A stretch of 64,000 nucleotides of DNA from Steromphala cineraria (taxonomy: Eukaryota; Mollusca; Gastropoda; Trochida; Trochidae): contig OU744732.1 of the NCBI GenBank assembly GCA_916613615.1, positions 31,630,673-31,694,672 of the forward strand, in the 5' to 3' direction. The notes under the pieces were generated by a model. That model saw nothing but the letters and a program-made list of their open reading frames with translations, did no database searches and was not told the origin of the DNA. Shown in pieces: positions 29,601 through 35,478 of this stretch. Within the stretch, counting starts at the first letter, position 1. Each line of letters begins with the position of its first letter. Made by a program: the position numbers and the translations under genes.

Positions 29601-32108
29601 TGGATGTTATGAAGCAGTTGTCGGATGTGGTTCTCTCGATGGGAGTCCATCGCTACCGTTGGTCTCTGAATGCAAAATATTAATTGGATAACTTATATAG
29701 ATTTCTACCACAGGGAATGTATATGCTGAATCTAATTATATAAATGGTGAAACTAAACCAGTGCTTTGAATGTTGTACTAAAACTAAGCCAACTTTGCTT
29801 TGAAAATAATGTCATTTGATGTATGTAATACTTCTTTCATACATCCCTAACGTTACTAGTTAGATAAACAAGCAGTGTATCAAAAGATTATTTTACAAGC
29901 TCTCATATTAATAAGAGGCACAGTGGTGCAGTTGCAAGCATACTGGCCTTATGAGCCAATGGGTTTGAATCACGGTGAAGTGGTTAGCATACTGGCCTCC
30001 CAAGAAAAAGCCTGATTTACATCCCAAAAGAGAGGCCAAAATATTTTGACCTTGGTCATTATACTGTGAAGTCTCCTTAGCCAAGGCACGTTATCCACAT
30101 TTTTCTCAGTTTGACCAGCTCACGTTGAGCTTTTATGTTTCTGTTTAAAGACTGTACAACATTTTTTTTTGTCTGCACCAATGAGGTGTCTTTTGTACTA
30201 AAGATTTGGACTTAGACCAGCTGAAAATCAGTACCTTAACAGGGGAAAGCACTTAGCGTTTGTTGCATTGAAGGACAATTTGGCTAGGCTAATAATACAT
30301 CAATGTGCTCCATCCTGGATATAGTACCGTAAGGCTATAGTGAGTGAGTGGGTAAATGCTTAGCGCCGTTTCGGAAAAATTCAGCCATTAGCGGTGGTCC
30401 ATAAAGCTAAAGTTATTATCACATACCTGCTGTCGCTCTTGTTCTTTCCTCTTTGCCTTGCTGCGCTGAGCGTACCACATCCCGATCTCCCGACCCTTCA
30501 GACCTGGAGGGGGACGTTCTCCCCCTGACCCCTCCCCTTCTCCTCCTGAAATATTGATGGGGGGCATTTTAAAAATAAATGAAGCAATGAAAATAATCAA
30601 AGGGTTCCTTATTCCTTGATTCTTAGTAAACCTTGCCATTTGGTAGGTTTTACATAAATTGTATCTATCTATCACCTTAAAGGGGCAGTAGCACGTTTTT
30701 AGGGGGAATATAAGGTGATGTCATGAAAATGAAACTTAATGGTTCCAATTGAAAGACAATGTATTTAGACTAAATGAAGCAGTAATAATTCAAATATATA
30801 ATGCAAAGTTTAGTTATGCAATTGATTTTTCTTACACAAAATCAATTAAAGGTGTTCACAAAAAATGGCCGCCATTGGATTTTAAGTGAATGTTCATACT
30901 TTGTCCTCTGACTATGGATGATTGGCTTGTGTAATGAGATTTTTGAAACTGTCAAAATAATACATTTATCTTTAACTTACAATTATCAATGAAAAATTTA
31001 AAATATAAAATTATCAAAAAACGTGCTACTGCCCCTTTAAGGTGTTTTTGTAATCGATCTTATTACATAGGGAACCACTAACTGTTACTGAAAATAACAA
31101 GTTAAAGGTCAATCTGTACATTAGAGCAAAAATACGGCCATTCAAAGTCTGGATTTTGATCGAAAACCGGACAATGTGGCTCGAGTGGGGCGCGCAAATT
31201 CGCCAAACTTAATTTTTAAAACCTTGTCATAAGCTGACAGGAAGATATTTTCGATTCGATAGTGTTTATTAGGTATTGTAACTAATAGGTAGATTAATTG
31301 GATGCATAATTTCGAATATTAAACGTATTTGAGATGTTTTCTTGATTTTTCCATAGAATCAAGGATTTTAGAGATATTATGCATAAATGGATATATTTGC
31401 AAGTCCAGTGATGAGATATGAACTTCAATCAGCATTTCAATCAATATTTTGTAGCTTATCAAAACCATATAAAATTTTAAGAAAGATACTCTGTGTCACT
31501 TTAAAATGACAATCAGAAGCAGGATACTTTCACCATTGCAAAGGGTACAATTTGATCAGAATGACTCCCTCACCTGATCAACATGGAAGAACACTACTAT
31601 AATGTATGTATATTGTATCCTACATGTCTACAAGCATCATCCTCAAAAAAGCCTAAATTGCCAGTTTCCGAACTGTCAAGTTTTATGCCTTGCTGAGATC
31701 CCCTAAATTTTCTGTGCTTGCTCTCTAGCTTGCTATGAGACAAATCAATGGTCCAATCAGAAAGTAACTGGAGGTTGCTAACAATTTCCTGATATCAGCA
31801 CAGAAACCTCAAGGGTCTGCAGCAAGGCATAAAACTGACAGTTCGGAAAGTGGTGTTTTAGGCCTAGTGTTGGAAGATGGTTGACAAGAGACACATATGT
31901 AAACTTTACTAAAGATACTGATAATTCTAAAAAAACGCAAGCAGCGTCAATCCTCACCCTCAGAATGTCTCCCACTCCATACGCCGCCCCCTCTTCCTCC
32001 TCCGCCTCTCCCCCTTCCTCTTCCTCGCCCTCCTCGTCTGTAACCATGGCTACCCGATCCTTGGCGACCCCAATCATCACTTCTCTCCCCTCCATACCGA
32101 CCTGACAT
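8417..32108 (-). CDS. DHX36: DHX36 (RHAU/G4R1) DEAH-box G-quadruplex helicase, 25 coding exons
   Basis: ATP-dependent DEAH/RHA helicase that binds and unwinds DNA and RNA G-quadruplexes in nucleus and cytoplasm. Twenty-five exons join in unbroken phase to 3171 nt (1056 aa plus stop; human protein about 1008 aa). In order: Gly/Arg-rich N terminus (about 22-42); RHAU-specific motif [13 protein letters not shown] (64-76), the known G4-binding element; Walker A GETGCGKT (277-284); TQPRR (309-313); DEIH (382-385); SAT (414-416); FVPGW (533-537); TNIAETS (590-596); QRRGRAGR (637-644); HA2 and winged-helix region; OB-fold with LLFFGGDI; C-terminal extension matching the family until its last ~20 residues, which differ. 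The start ATG at 32108 is followed by MSGRYGG, like MSYDYHQ in human. Introns contain many MITEs. Identification is very secure by motif order and near-identical blocks; exon edges were read by eye. Confidence 0.96.
8716..8850. mobile_element. MITE family D, copy 1 (~135 bp)
   Basis: Starts CAGTGTATGAAATAAGCT and ends with the near-inverse GGCCTTATGTTTTACTG. The same sequence occurs at 19939-20089. It lies in the last DHX36 intron. No coding capacity; the superfamily is uncertain. Confidence 0.65.
9226..9379. mobile_element. Fold-back element with ~48-bp arms
   Basis: The left arm begins ATATTTGTCTTTTCTTGACA and runs through TTTATCTCATC to GTGAGG. The right arm (9330-9379) is its near-perfect inverse, leaving a loop of roughly 60 nt. 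It sits in DHX36 intron 24, so the pre-mRNA can form a long hairpin. Confidence 0.75.
9540..9588. repeat. Short inverted repeat beside two CRE-like palindromes
   Basis: ATCAGTCACTAGT (9540) is mirrored by ACTAGTGACTGAT (to 9587). Just upstream, TGACGTCA occurs at 9480-9487 and a TGACGTCA variant near 9519. CRE-like octamers can bind bZIP factors, but inside an intron and beside an inverted repeat they are more likely part of a degenerate element. Confidence 0.45.
9655..9732 (-). CDS. DHX36: DHX36 coding exon 24
   Basis: 78 nt, phase 0 on both sides, CCTAG acceptor and GTGAGA donor. Encodes [17 protein letters not shown].., matching the family block DxETIAVDEWIVFQS after the OB-fold. Confidence 0.93.
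10096..10170 (-). CDS. DHX36: DHX36 coding exon 23
   Basis: 75 nt, phase 0, TTGCAG acceptor and GTGAGT donor. Encodes [20 protein letters not shown], the strongly conserved OB-fold strand block ([18 protein letters not shown] in human). Confidence 0.94.
10633..10756 (-). CDS. DHX36: DHX36 coding exon 22
   Basis: 124 nt, entered with one base completing a split Lys codon, leaving at phase 0 with GTGAGG. Encodes [20 protein letters not shown].., matching VHPKSVNVEQTDFHYNWLIYHLKM in the family. Confidence 0.93.
11075..11416. mobile_element. hAT-type MITE with exact 8-bp target duplication (342 bp)
   Basis: The ends read TAAGGATGGGTATTGT and the inverse of TAAGGATGCGAGGTATTGT. They are flanked on both sides by the direct repeat GTCATAAC (11067-11074 and 11417-11424). 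An 8-bp target duplication with TARAGG-like ends is the hallmark of hAT transposons. Internal sequence is AT-rich with no transposase. It lies in DHX36 intron 21. Confidence 0.85.
12057..12153 (-). CDS. DHX36: DHX36 coding exon 21
   Basis: 97 nt, entered at phase 1 after CTTGTAG and leaving two bases of a split Lys codon before GTGAGT. Encodes [20 protein letters not shown].., matching EKIIKAVICAGLYPKVAKI. A truncated copy of this exon lies upstream at 12700-12780. Confidence 0.93.
12201..12686 (-). mobile_element. TTAA MITE, family A, copy 2 (inverted)
   Basis: Same element as 4134-4631 but in reverse orientation. The left end is TTAAAGTGACACAGTGTAT; the right end is degraded (GTGTCTGTTTA in place of ..CTTTAA). 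It sits in DHX36 intron 20, exactly between exon 21 and its truncated duplicate. Confidence 0.8.
12688..12830 (-). pseudogene. Truncated duplicate of DHX36 exon 21
   Basis: The minus strand at 12773-12712 repeats the first two thirds of exon 21 including its CTTGTAG acceptor, and reads [17 protein letters not shown] against [17 protein letters not shown]. After that the match ends, no donor follows in the right place, and the frame runs into the MITE. The flanking phrase 'gcaaaacatgcattagg' at 12688 recurs at 12831, so a ~143-bp segment was duplicated in tandem. This partial exon cannot replace exon 21 but retains an intact-looking acceptor. Confidence 0.8.
13296..14189. mobile_element. 894-bp segment bounded by perfect 31-bp inverted repeats
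   Basis: The 31 bases at 13296-13326 (starting ATATACACAAAGAACTTAAT) are the exact inverse of 14159-14189. The ends carry runs of C/G on the inner side and TA-rich DNA outside, so a Tc1/mariner-like TA insertion is possible. No transposase frame is visible inside. It lies in DHX36 intron 20. Confidence 0.7.
14240..14600 (-). repeat. 68-bp minisatellite duplicating the DHX36 exon 20 splice-donor region (5 copies)
   Basis: Each 68-bp unit holds the last ~15-20 nt of exon 20 plus ~50 nt of intron. The real donor is at 14569-14570; equivalent positions fall at about 14503, 14435, 14367 and 14299. Copies at 14435 and 14367 keep both GTGAGT and an upstream CAG, delimiting 15-nt candidate microexons (14435-14449, 14367-14381). 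The copies at 14503 and 14299 have lost the GT (CTGAGT, ATGAGT). Confidence 0.85.
14571..14670 (-). CDS. DHX36: DHX36 coding exon 20
   Basis: 100 nt, phase 0 entry after TTGCAG, leaving one base before GTGAGT. Encodes [19 protein letters not shown] then [11 protein letters not shown], matching the family GFVSSRNPKDPESNINS. It is the source of the downstream 68-bp tandem array. Confidence 0.93.
15030..15112 (-). repeat. 23-bp tandem repeat of the DHX36 exon 19 splice donor (4 copies)
   Basis: The minus-strand unit CTGAAG|GTGAGGGTCA.. recurs every 23 bp, giving donor-like GT positions at 15105-15106, 15082-15083, 15059-15060 and 15036-15037 (the last weakened to GTAAGG). The exon-proximal site keeps the reading frame; use of any distal copy would read into an in-frame TGA soon after the first GT. 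Confidence 0.85.
15107..15184 (-). CDS. DHX36: DHX36 coding exon 19
   Basis: 78 nt, phase 0 on both sides, CTGCAG acceptor and GTGAGG donor. Encodes [20 protein letters not shown], matching GWEEARRRGFRYEKDYCWEYFLS of the HA2 region. Confidence 0.94.
15499..15585 (-). CDS. DHX36: DHX36 coding exon 18
   Basis: 87 nt, phase 0, CCCCAG acceptor and GTGGGT donor. Encodes [20 protein letters not shown].., matching GKEKIADARRKELAKDTRSDH. Confidence 0.94.
15620..16130. repeat. Three diverged copies of a ~160-200-bp unit (MITE-like family G)
   Basis: Units starting near 15622, 15783 and 15985 share 'aacctctgtttgaatayatsc', 'ctagaaatggagaag' and 'gattggatgcctatta'. Related sequence occurs at 21860-22215 as an inverted-repeat element and partly near 36890-37020. 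They lie in DHX36 intron 17. The small frames here are not genes. Confidence 0.65.
16338..16511 (-). CDS. DHX36: DHX36 coding exon 17
   Basis: 174 nt, phase 0, CCCAG acceptor and GTGAGT donor. Encodes [20 protein letters not shown].. through [20 protein letters not shown].., one of the most conserved HA2 blocks of DHX36. Confidence 0.96.
17102..17200 (-). CDS. DHX36: DHX36 coding exon 16
   Basis: 99 nt, phase 0, TTGCAG acceptor and GTGAGC donor. Encodes [20 protein letters not shown].., aligned with ILRLGGIAYFLSRLMDPPS in the family. Confidence 0.92.
17201..18021. other. DHX36 intron 15, no other feature
   Basis: About 0.8 kb of AT-rich DNA between exons 16 and 15. I see no repeat boundary or RNA gene. 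Confidence 0.5.
18022..18139 (-). CDS. DHX36: DHX36 coding exon 15
   Basis: 118 nt, entered with one base completing the last Arg of GRAGR, leaving at phase 0 with GTTACC. Encodes [20 protein letters not shown].. and [17 protein letters not shown]. Confidence 0.94.
18905..18958. mobile_element. End fragment resembling TTAA family C
   Basis: Reads ..aatacccc..ggactgtccctttaa, close to the right end of the elements at 27118-27545 and 42565-42915. The left end could not be located. Confidence 0.4.
18967..19110 (-). CDS. DHX36: DHX36 coding exon 14
   Basis: 144 nt, completes the Ser of TNIAETS and encodes [20 protein letters not shown].. to [11 protein letters not shown] (motif VI, the arginine fingers, residues 637-644). 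Acceptor TTGCAG, donor GTAGGA. Confidence 0.96.
19772..19892 (-). CDS. DHX36: DHX36 coding exon 13
   Basis: 121 nt, split codons at both ends. Encodes [20 protein letters not shown].. and [13 protein letters not shown] (motifs IVa and V). Acceptor CCCCAG, donor GTTGAT. Confidence 0.96.
19939..20089. mobile_element. MITE family D, copy 2 (151 bp)
   Basis: CAGTGTTTGAAATAAG at the left and the inverse CTTATTTCATACACTG at the right. The 7-mer TATAATA directly flanks both sides (19932-19938, 20090-20096), a probable target duplication (7-8 bp, hAT-like). Homologous to 8716-8850. In DHX36 intron 12. Confidence 0.75.
20120..20240. repeat. ~33-bp minisatellite, about 3.5 copies
   Basis: The unit 'ttatcagtgctagttctctt' plus 'gataatatgaagg' is repeated in DHX36 intron 12. 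The small minus frame here is an artefact of the repeat. Confidence 0.75.
20336..20423 (-). CDS. DHX36: DHX36 coding exon 12
   Basis: 88 nt, phase 0 entry after TTCCAG, leaving one base before GTAGGT. Encodes [20 protein letters not shown].., motif IV of the second RecA domain. Confidence 0.95.
20591..20847. mobile_element. Fold-back element with ~80-bp arms (257 bp)
   Basis: CATCCTGTCTC..GTAACTCCACT..GGGCTCAGAAGCTAGATT at the left is repeated inverted at 20765-20847 with about 85% identity by eye. It lies in DHX36 intron 11. The plus-strand frame that overlaps it is not a gene. Confidence 0.75.
21102..21204 (-). CDS. DHX36: DHX36 coding exon 11
   Basis: 103 nt, one base completes a split Lys codon, leaving at phase 0 with GTAAGA. 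Encodes [20 protein letters not shown].. and [11 protein letters not shown], matching YSASTVDVIEMMEDDKVDLNLIVALIRYI. Confidence 0.95.
21351..21380. repeat. Perfect 30-bp AT palindrome
   Basis: TGATATATATGTATA followed by its exact inverse. Alternating AT/GT sequence prone to cruciform formation; in DHX36 intron 10. Confidence 0.8.
21562..21675 (-). CDS. DHX36: DHX36 coding exon 10
   Basis: 114 nt with split codons at both ends, CGTCAG acceptor and GTAAGT donor. Encodes a charged linker ([20 protein letters not shown]..) that corresponds in position to the QEKEEKEAIYKERWPDYVREL segment of human DHX36; less conserved than its neighbours. Confidence 0.88.
21860..22215. mobile_element. Inverted-repeat element, family G (~356 bp)
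   Basis: Left arm ..CTCTCCCTCCAGAGATAAGT.. to TTGATCCAACCTTTGTTCAAAT; right arm is the inverse (..ATTTGAACAGAGGTTGGATCAA.. to CCTCTGTGGGGAGAGAA). Related to the units at 15620-16130. In DHX36 intron 9. Confidence 0.65.
22241..22566 (+). mobile_element. tRNA-derived SINE
   Basis: The head is tRNA-like: A-box region TGGTGTAGTGGTTAGCATG and B-box GGTTGAAATCC spaced as in a tRNA. A body follows with the conserved-looking phrase GTGTCCCTAGGCAAGGCACTT and CAGTCCACCTAGCTG, then an (ATT/ATC)n tail. It is not a functional tRNA gene because the cloverleaf is imperfect and the element is much longer. Same-strand Pol III promoter boxes remain recognisable. Confidence 0.8.
22580..22661 (-). CDS. DHX36: DHX36 coding exon 9
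   Basis: 82 nt, split codons at both ends, CAAAG acceptor and GTGAGT donor. Encodes [20 protein letters not shown].., matching NCPMIHIPGFTFPVVEYLLEDV. Confidence 0.94.
22662..23465. repeat. DHX36 intron 8 with several degenerate ~115-bp repeats
   Basis: Between about 22740 and 23470 phrases such as 'ttgattgactgactcactaaagtattttgagaacatgtctacgttgag' and 'tacctacaactattaatc' recur four to six times with drift. The last unit merges with the exon 8 boundary (CTCACTGAAGTACTTTGAGAACATCTCTGCGTTGAGTG), so the units again appear derived from an exon end plus intron. Confidence 0.65.
23466..23632 (-). CDS. DHX36: DHX36 coding exon 8
   Basis: 167 nt. Encodes [20 protein letters not shown].. with the DEIH box (residues 382-385, Walker B) and [14 protein letters not shown] with SAT (414-416). 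Acceptor CCCCAG, donor GTGAGT. Confidence 0.97.
24246..24320 (-). CDS. DHX36: DHX36 coding exon 7
   Basis: 75 nt with split codons at both ends. Encodes [20 protein letters not shown].., the motif Ib block. Acceptor TTCCAG, donor GTGAGT. Confidence 0.95.
24321..25101. other. DHX36 intron 6, no distinct element
   Basis: No clear element boundary. A short phrase at 24430-24490 ('gtgagttattgttttaacggcg..ttagtggcat') resembles 12866-12930 and 30345-30400, indicating a further dispersed repeat. Confidence 0.45.
25102..25184 (-). CDS. DHX36: DHX36 coding exon 6
   Basis: 83 nt, phase 0 entry after GGTCAG, leaving AG of a split Ser codon before GTGAGG. Encodes [20 protein letters not shown].. and GYQIRLE. 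Confidence 0.94.
26140..26235 (-). CDS. DHX36: DHX36 coding exon 5
   Basis: 96 nt, phase 0, TTCAG acceptor. Encodes [12 protein letters not shown].. and [15 protein letters not shown] (motif Ia). The donor that keeps the frame is TCG|GTCGGT, weaker than the others in the gene; the nearby GTATAT four bases on would shift the frame. Confidence 0.92.
27118..27545 (+). mobile_element. TTAA MITE, family C, copy 1 (428 bp)
   Basis: TTAAAGGCACCACTC at the left and the inverse of TTAAAGGGACCATTCGAG at the right. Internal sequence (GCCATTTTGAA..TAGCATTGCGAGAAAACAAATG) recurs at 42565-42915 and 58255-58872. In DHX36 intron 4; no coding capacity. Confidence 0.8.
27680..27754 (-). CDS. DHX36: DHX36 coding exon 4 (Walker A)
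   Basis: 75 nt, phase 0, TTTCAG acceptor and GTAAAA donor. Encodes [20 protein letters not shown] and GKTTQ, the ATP-binding P-loop (residues 277-284). Confidence 0.97.
27897..28221. mobile_element. hAT-type MITE with exact 8-bp target duplication (325 bp)
   Basis: Perfect terminal inverted repeats TAGAGGTGTAACGATAC / GTATCGTTACACCTCTA, flanked by the direct repeat CTCATCTG at 27889-27896 and 28222-28229. Subterminal CGATAC/GTATCG motifs recur many times, as expected for transposase-binding sites. In DHX36 intron 3. Confidence 0.92.
28222..29152. other. Remainder of DHX36 intron 3
   Basis: Contains two loosely repeated phrases ('catcaaaagctatgtacaaacc' at 28259 and 28345). No gene or element with clear ends. 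Confidence 0.5.
29153..29665 (-). CDS. DHX36: DHX36 coding exon 3
   Basis: 513 nt, phase 0 both ends, TTCAG acceptor and GTGAGA donor. Encodes [20 protein letters not shown].. then a long acidic, low-complexity stretch rich in E, D and S, and ends [12 protein letters not shown]. The first and last parts match human DHX36 (MDERREEQIVQLLNS.., HFREKLPSYGM); the middle is longer than in human and explains most of the extra protein length. Confidence 0.94.
29921..30240 (+). mobile_element. Degenerate tRNA-derived SINE
   Basis: Two tRNA-like heads appear in tandem ('agtggtgcagttgcaagcatactggcc' and 'gaagtggttagcatactggcctccc'), followed by 'ttagccaaggcacgttatcc' and 'tttgaccagctcacg', matching the body order of the SINE at 22241. 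Heavily mutated; in DHX36 intron 2. Confidence 0.55.
30427..30545 (-). CDS. DHX36: DHX36 coding exon 2 (G4-binding motif)
   Basis: 119 nt, enters completing a split Gly codon after TTTCAG, leaves at phase 0 with GTATGT. Encodes [20 protein letters not shown].., the RHAU-specific motif that caps G-quadruplexes. On the coding strand the exon begins with a G-rich tract containing runs of 4, 4 and 5 G. Confidence 0.96.
30677..31040 (+). mobile_element. TTAA MITE, family B, copy 1 (364 bp)
   Basis: Near-perfect inverted ends TTAAAGGGGCAGTAGCACGT. Other copies lie at 36378, 43194, 49762 and 62907. It directly abuts the left-truncated family A copy, suggesting insertion at or into it. DHX36 intron 1. 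Confidence 0.9.
31054..31504 (+). mobile_element. TTAA MITE, family A, copy 3 (left-truncated)
   Basis: Matches 4190-4631 and ends GATACTCTGTGTCACTTTAA. The first ~55 bp of the family are missing where the family B element begins. It is oriented opposite to the copy at 12201-12686 in the same pre-mRNA. Confidence 0.8.
31651..31863. mobile_element. Fold-back MITE, family F, copy 1 (213 bp)
   Basis: Ends GCCTAAA..CCAGTTTCCGAACTGTCA..TTTTATGCCTTGCTG, with the inverse at the right, giving ~45-bp arms. It lies 95 bp downstream of the exon 1 donor. A second copy is at 50915-51100 and a lone end at 61612-61639. Confidence 0.8.
31958..32108 (-). CDS. DHX36: DHX36 coding exon 1 with start codon
   Basis: 151 nt from ATG to GTGAGG donor. 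Encodes [20 protein letters not shown] followed by an [19 protein letters not shown] RNA-binding tail. In-frame codons continue upstream to 32165, but the next ATG lies beyond a likely 3' splice site (TTACAG at 32125-32130), so the ATG at 32108 is preferred; it also matches the short N terminus of vertebrate DHX36. Confidence 0.9.
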
Positions 32109-32124
32109 AACAGTGCTCACAAAC
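32109..32124 (-). other. DHX36 5' UTR, start of the first coding exon
   Basis: Sixteen nt between a plausible acceptor (CTTGTTACAG) and the start codon. Implies a 5' UTR intron. Confidence 0.5.
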
Positions 32125-32999
32125 CTGTAACAAGATATGGCTGTTATTGTAAGATATATTTTCAATAGAGGTCAAAAATAGATAACAAATTATCAGAATA
32201 AATTTATTGATACAAGTAATTTCACTGCCAATTAAAACAATTCTCCCATGATAGCCTGCATGTATAAAACCTTAATATTCCATCATGATAATTGGAGGCA
32301 AAACAATACTGGGAGGTAGCGATATGATCATACCCGGATATAGGGGTTGTGCTACCATACTTTATCTATTCCTTATTAATGATATGATTGATTCTTTTAT
32401 AGTATTTAAAAACAATGTTACATTTTAATTTGTGGATATGTGTTCGAAAAATTTGAACAGAATTTTATTTCTAAATATTGACAAGACCCCACTTTTCAAT
32501 GGTAACTGAAAATAATGACAATCAATTTACGTGACCGTTCCACATAATCTTGTACTTATAAAGCGTTATATTAATAAACTGAATTGTGGCCTTGAATTTT
32601 GTTTCAAAAATAAATACTCAGATACCTTTTTACGTAAAAAAAAAAATTGTACTGGCTGGCGAACAGTTATAGCCGTTTTTTTAGACGTTTTCGTTTCTAA
32701 TACCAAAACGCATCATCAAATCTGGAAAATATTCTACATAACACTTGATATGGGATCGTCCTACCAGGAACGAAATGTTTCAATCGTAGATTGTTTTCTA
32801 CTGCTTTACGACCACTAAAAATAACAACGGACCGACACCGAGTTTCATAGCACCTTACCGTAATAGTTATCGCCAACAAACGGTATCAATTCACAAAATT
32901 TCAATTCACTTCCAAATTCTTGCAAAATTTCAGTGATACTGAAATATCATATCCTTTGAGCGAAGACACATCTATATTTATTAATCTGATTTGATTTAC

Positions 33000-33085
33000 C
33001 TTCCCCCGAAAGGCAAACTAGTGACTGTGTCAGTGACAAGCACCCGACTCGATCGGACCGCATCCAAGCGGTTTAGCGAGGATCA
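33000..33085 (-). other. Candidate non-coding first exon / promoter of DHX36
   Basis: A locally GC-richer block on the minus strand ends in GGGGGAAG|GTAAATC, a good donor that would join the acceptor at 32125. No TATA box is obvious, as in many housekeeping promoters. This rests on splice-site appearance and composition only. Confidence 0.35.
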
Positions 33086-34734
33086 AACGACTTCGGGTAG
33101 ACGTGAAATATTGTGGCAAAATAAATAATTATTGAAAAGAAAACTATCTCATGTTTAAATTGAATTCTTATAGGCATATATGTGCTGCATTATTTCATTG
33201 TTTGTTGTTTTCTTGATTTGCACGCCGTAGCAGTGAGTGAAGGTAAGTAACCGCATTGCCGCAAAGTGGGCCAGTTTTGACCTTTATTATTTCTAGGAAA
33301 ATAATTCTAAAATTATTTGCAATAATATAATTGATATTTTTTCTGTATCATAACTATAGCCAGGATCATTTTATAGAAATGTATAATTTTTTTTAATATC
33401 TGACAAGATTTCTCGACAGGTCACGTGACTTCCCCGTCTTGTTTACTTTTCCCACGTGCTAAAATTTATCTTTCGTGGCATCTGGAAAATTAAATTCTTT
33501 TGGTGAATTTTTTTATTGGTAATAATTTGAAAGTGGGAGAGGTCCTTTGATGAAAAATAATAGGATTGGATGTGAAAGAATGCTCAAATGCCTTACAGCG
33601 AGGTGGTGGCGATAACTGTTACGCGGCGATAAATGTTCGCCAGCCAGTAGCTACTGTCAGACTTATTTTTAACAGGCTACACGAAATATAGAATGTGGTC
33701 TGTTTCATCGCTTAATAAAGTTTAAAATTAACTTTATTACACGGATACCTTGTTCTGAATGCACTTTGGTAAATAAACAATATTCCTCTGTTCATAAATC
33801 AAAAGCGAAACAACGTTGTTTACAATCGCAAGCATGCAGTGTTCGCCGGTTCGTCGAAACCGGAAAGCGGAAGAACAACAATGTTTTTACAAAAATACGA
33901 AACCTCTTGCTCAAAAACGAATTGGGATGATGGCTATAACGACTTCTAACAAATACGGATATAGAATATTTGATTAAAACGACTACAAATACTTTTTATA
34001 TTTTAACTGGTGTCAGGTTTCGTGTCAGTGATGATTTTGCAATAATATTGCATTATGTACGAACTCAATTTTATGCGGGTGGTTTGACAAATAAAATATT
34101 ACTCAATTTTCTTTTTAAATCCAAGTTAGTATGTGTTGCATATATATTTTAAAATATCAACTACCATTTATTCACTTCATTATCTTAAGCTTACATTCAA
34201 ATAAATTATCGACACCTGACAATTTCCTGAATCGTGGTCAGTAAGAATTTCGAATTCGAATGATACGAATAATTACCGTGACAGATAAGACATTTAGTTA
34301 CATTAGTAACAAAATATTACTAAAATGGTTAAAATGTACGAGGGTCAAACGAGTTTCAGGGAGGGATACACATCATACTACATTAATGATTATTCAATGA
34401 TATATCTTAATGCAACAGTTTTTTATTCTGTAAAATGTAAGAAATTATGTCAATCTCACGGTATAAGTAATTAAATGAATCAGTTGTTACATATCATATA
34501 TGAGAGTTTTAAAGTATCTGTGAGAAATAAGAACGAATAGTTTGAACCATTATTGTTTATTTAGGTGTTAGACAAGGATGTAGTGTATTCGTTTTTCCGT
34601 AATGAGTTTGCAACGCAAATAAGAATGTATGTAAGACTGGTATATACAACTACATTTAAAATTTATGTTACTTTTGTGGATGGTATTGTTTTAATCTCTA
34701 GTACAATGGCGGTTTGCAGAAACAAACAGATACA
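33086..34734. other. Intergenic DNA, nothing recognised
   Basis: AT-rich. Small plus-strand frames near 33970 and 34565 lack family features. A plus-strand ATG at 33181 opens a hydrophobic stretch but meets a stop after 16 codons. Confidence 0.5.
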
Positions 34735-35022
34735 TACCGTATTTCCTCTAATAGGGGCCCGGGCCCTTATTAGCATTTAGGGTGTATTACCCCCTGCCCT
34801 TATTATGAAAATAGGTTTTCCAAAGTCAACTTGAGACCTGTATTCTAATGTTCAAAACAAAGGTTTCCGGTATACATGACATAGGCTTATTATAGAATAT
34901 ACAGTGGGAGTAATTATTGACTTGACCCAGCCCTATTAGAGGCCCGGCTCTTATTCACGTTTAGGTACCTTTACCCCCCGGCCGCTATTAGAGGCCCGGC
35001 CCCAATTAGAGGAAATACGGTA
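34735..35022. mobile_element. MITE family E, copy 1 (TA-flanked, 288 bp)
   Basis: TA + CCGTATTTCCTCTAATAGGG.. at the left, inverse ..CCAATTAGAGGAAATACGG + TA at the right, about 28-bp ends. TA flanks suggest Tc1/mariner-type insertion. Internal GGCCCGGGCCCTTATTAG motifs recur. A relative is at 44873-45118. Confidence 0.85.
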
Positions 35023-35326
35023 ACTGACTAAGAGTAATTTTCAGATCAATGCAACGTACGAGTAAATCGAGAAAAAACAATCGTCGTCCTTTAGAAAGGT
35101 TGGCAATAATCTCAAATTTAAAAGTGGTATTATCAAGTGAAACAGAAAACTTGCAGCACGATATAAAATTACTTCAAATCAATCACTTTATTTAAAATTG
35201 AAGGCAATATAGTCAAGTGTACAACATATATCATATAAATGATATGGTGTATCATGAGTATATGAAAAAGTAATTAGATTAACTATATATCCACAAACAT
35301 GGTCCGAATCAATACATCTGTCAACT

Positions 35327-35478
35327 AAATAGAGAATCTCACCGAAGTGTCTTCTGATATCAAATATATCAACACAAGTTGATAAAAGTAACAAAAATGT
35401 TGCCGAGGATATTTTCCTTTTATCAACGAGTGTTGATATATTTGATATCCGAAGACACGAGGGTGAGATTCTATTTAT
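35327..35478. mobile_element. Fold-back element with ~62-bp arms (152 bp)
   Basis: Left arm TAAATAGAGAATCTCACC..ATATCAAATATATCAACAC..TTGATAAAAG; right arm is its inverse with a few mismatches; loop ~27 nt. Nearly the whole element is one hairpin. Confidence 0.8.

Noticed and set aside
29126..29691. Three plus-strand frames over DHX36 exon 3
   Set aside because: Shadows of the acidic coding exon on the other strand; the Ser-rich composition is the complement of E/D codons.
31881..32105. Plus-strand Ser/Pro-rich frame opposite DHX36 exon 1
   Set aside because: Complement of the Arg/Gly tail; no start context or splice support.
33181..33250. Plus-strand signal-peptide-like start MCCIISLFVVFLICTP near a GTAAGT donor
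   Set aside because: A stop codon follows after 16 codons before the donor; no downstream exon was recognised.
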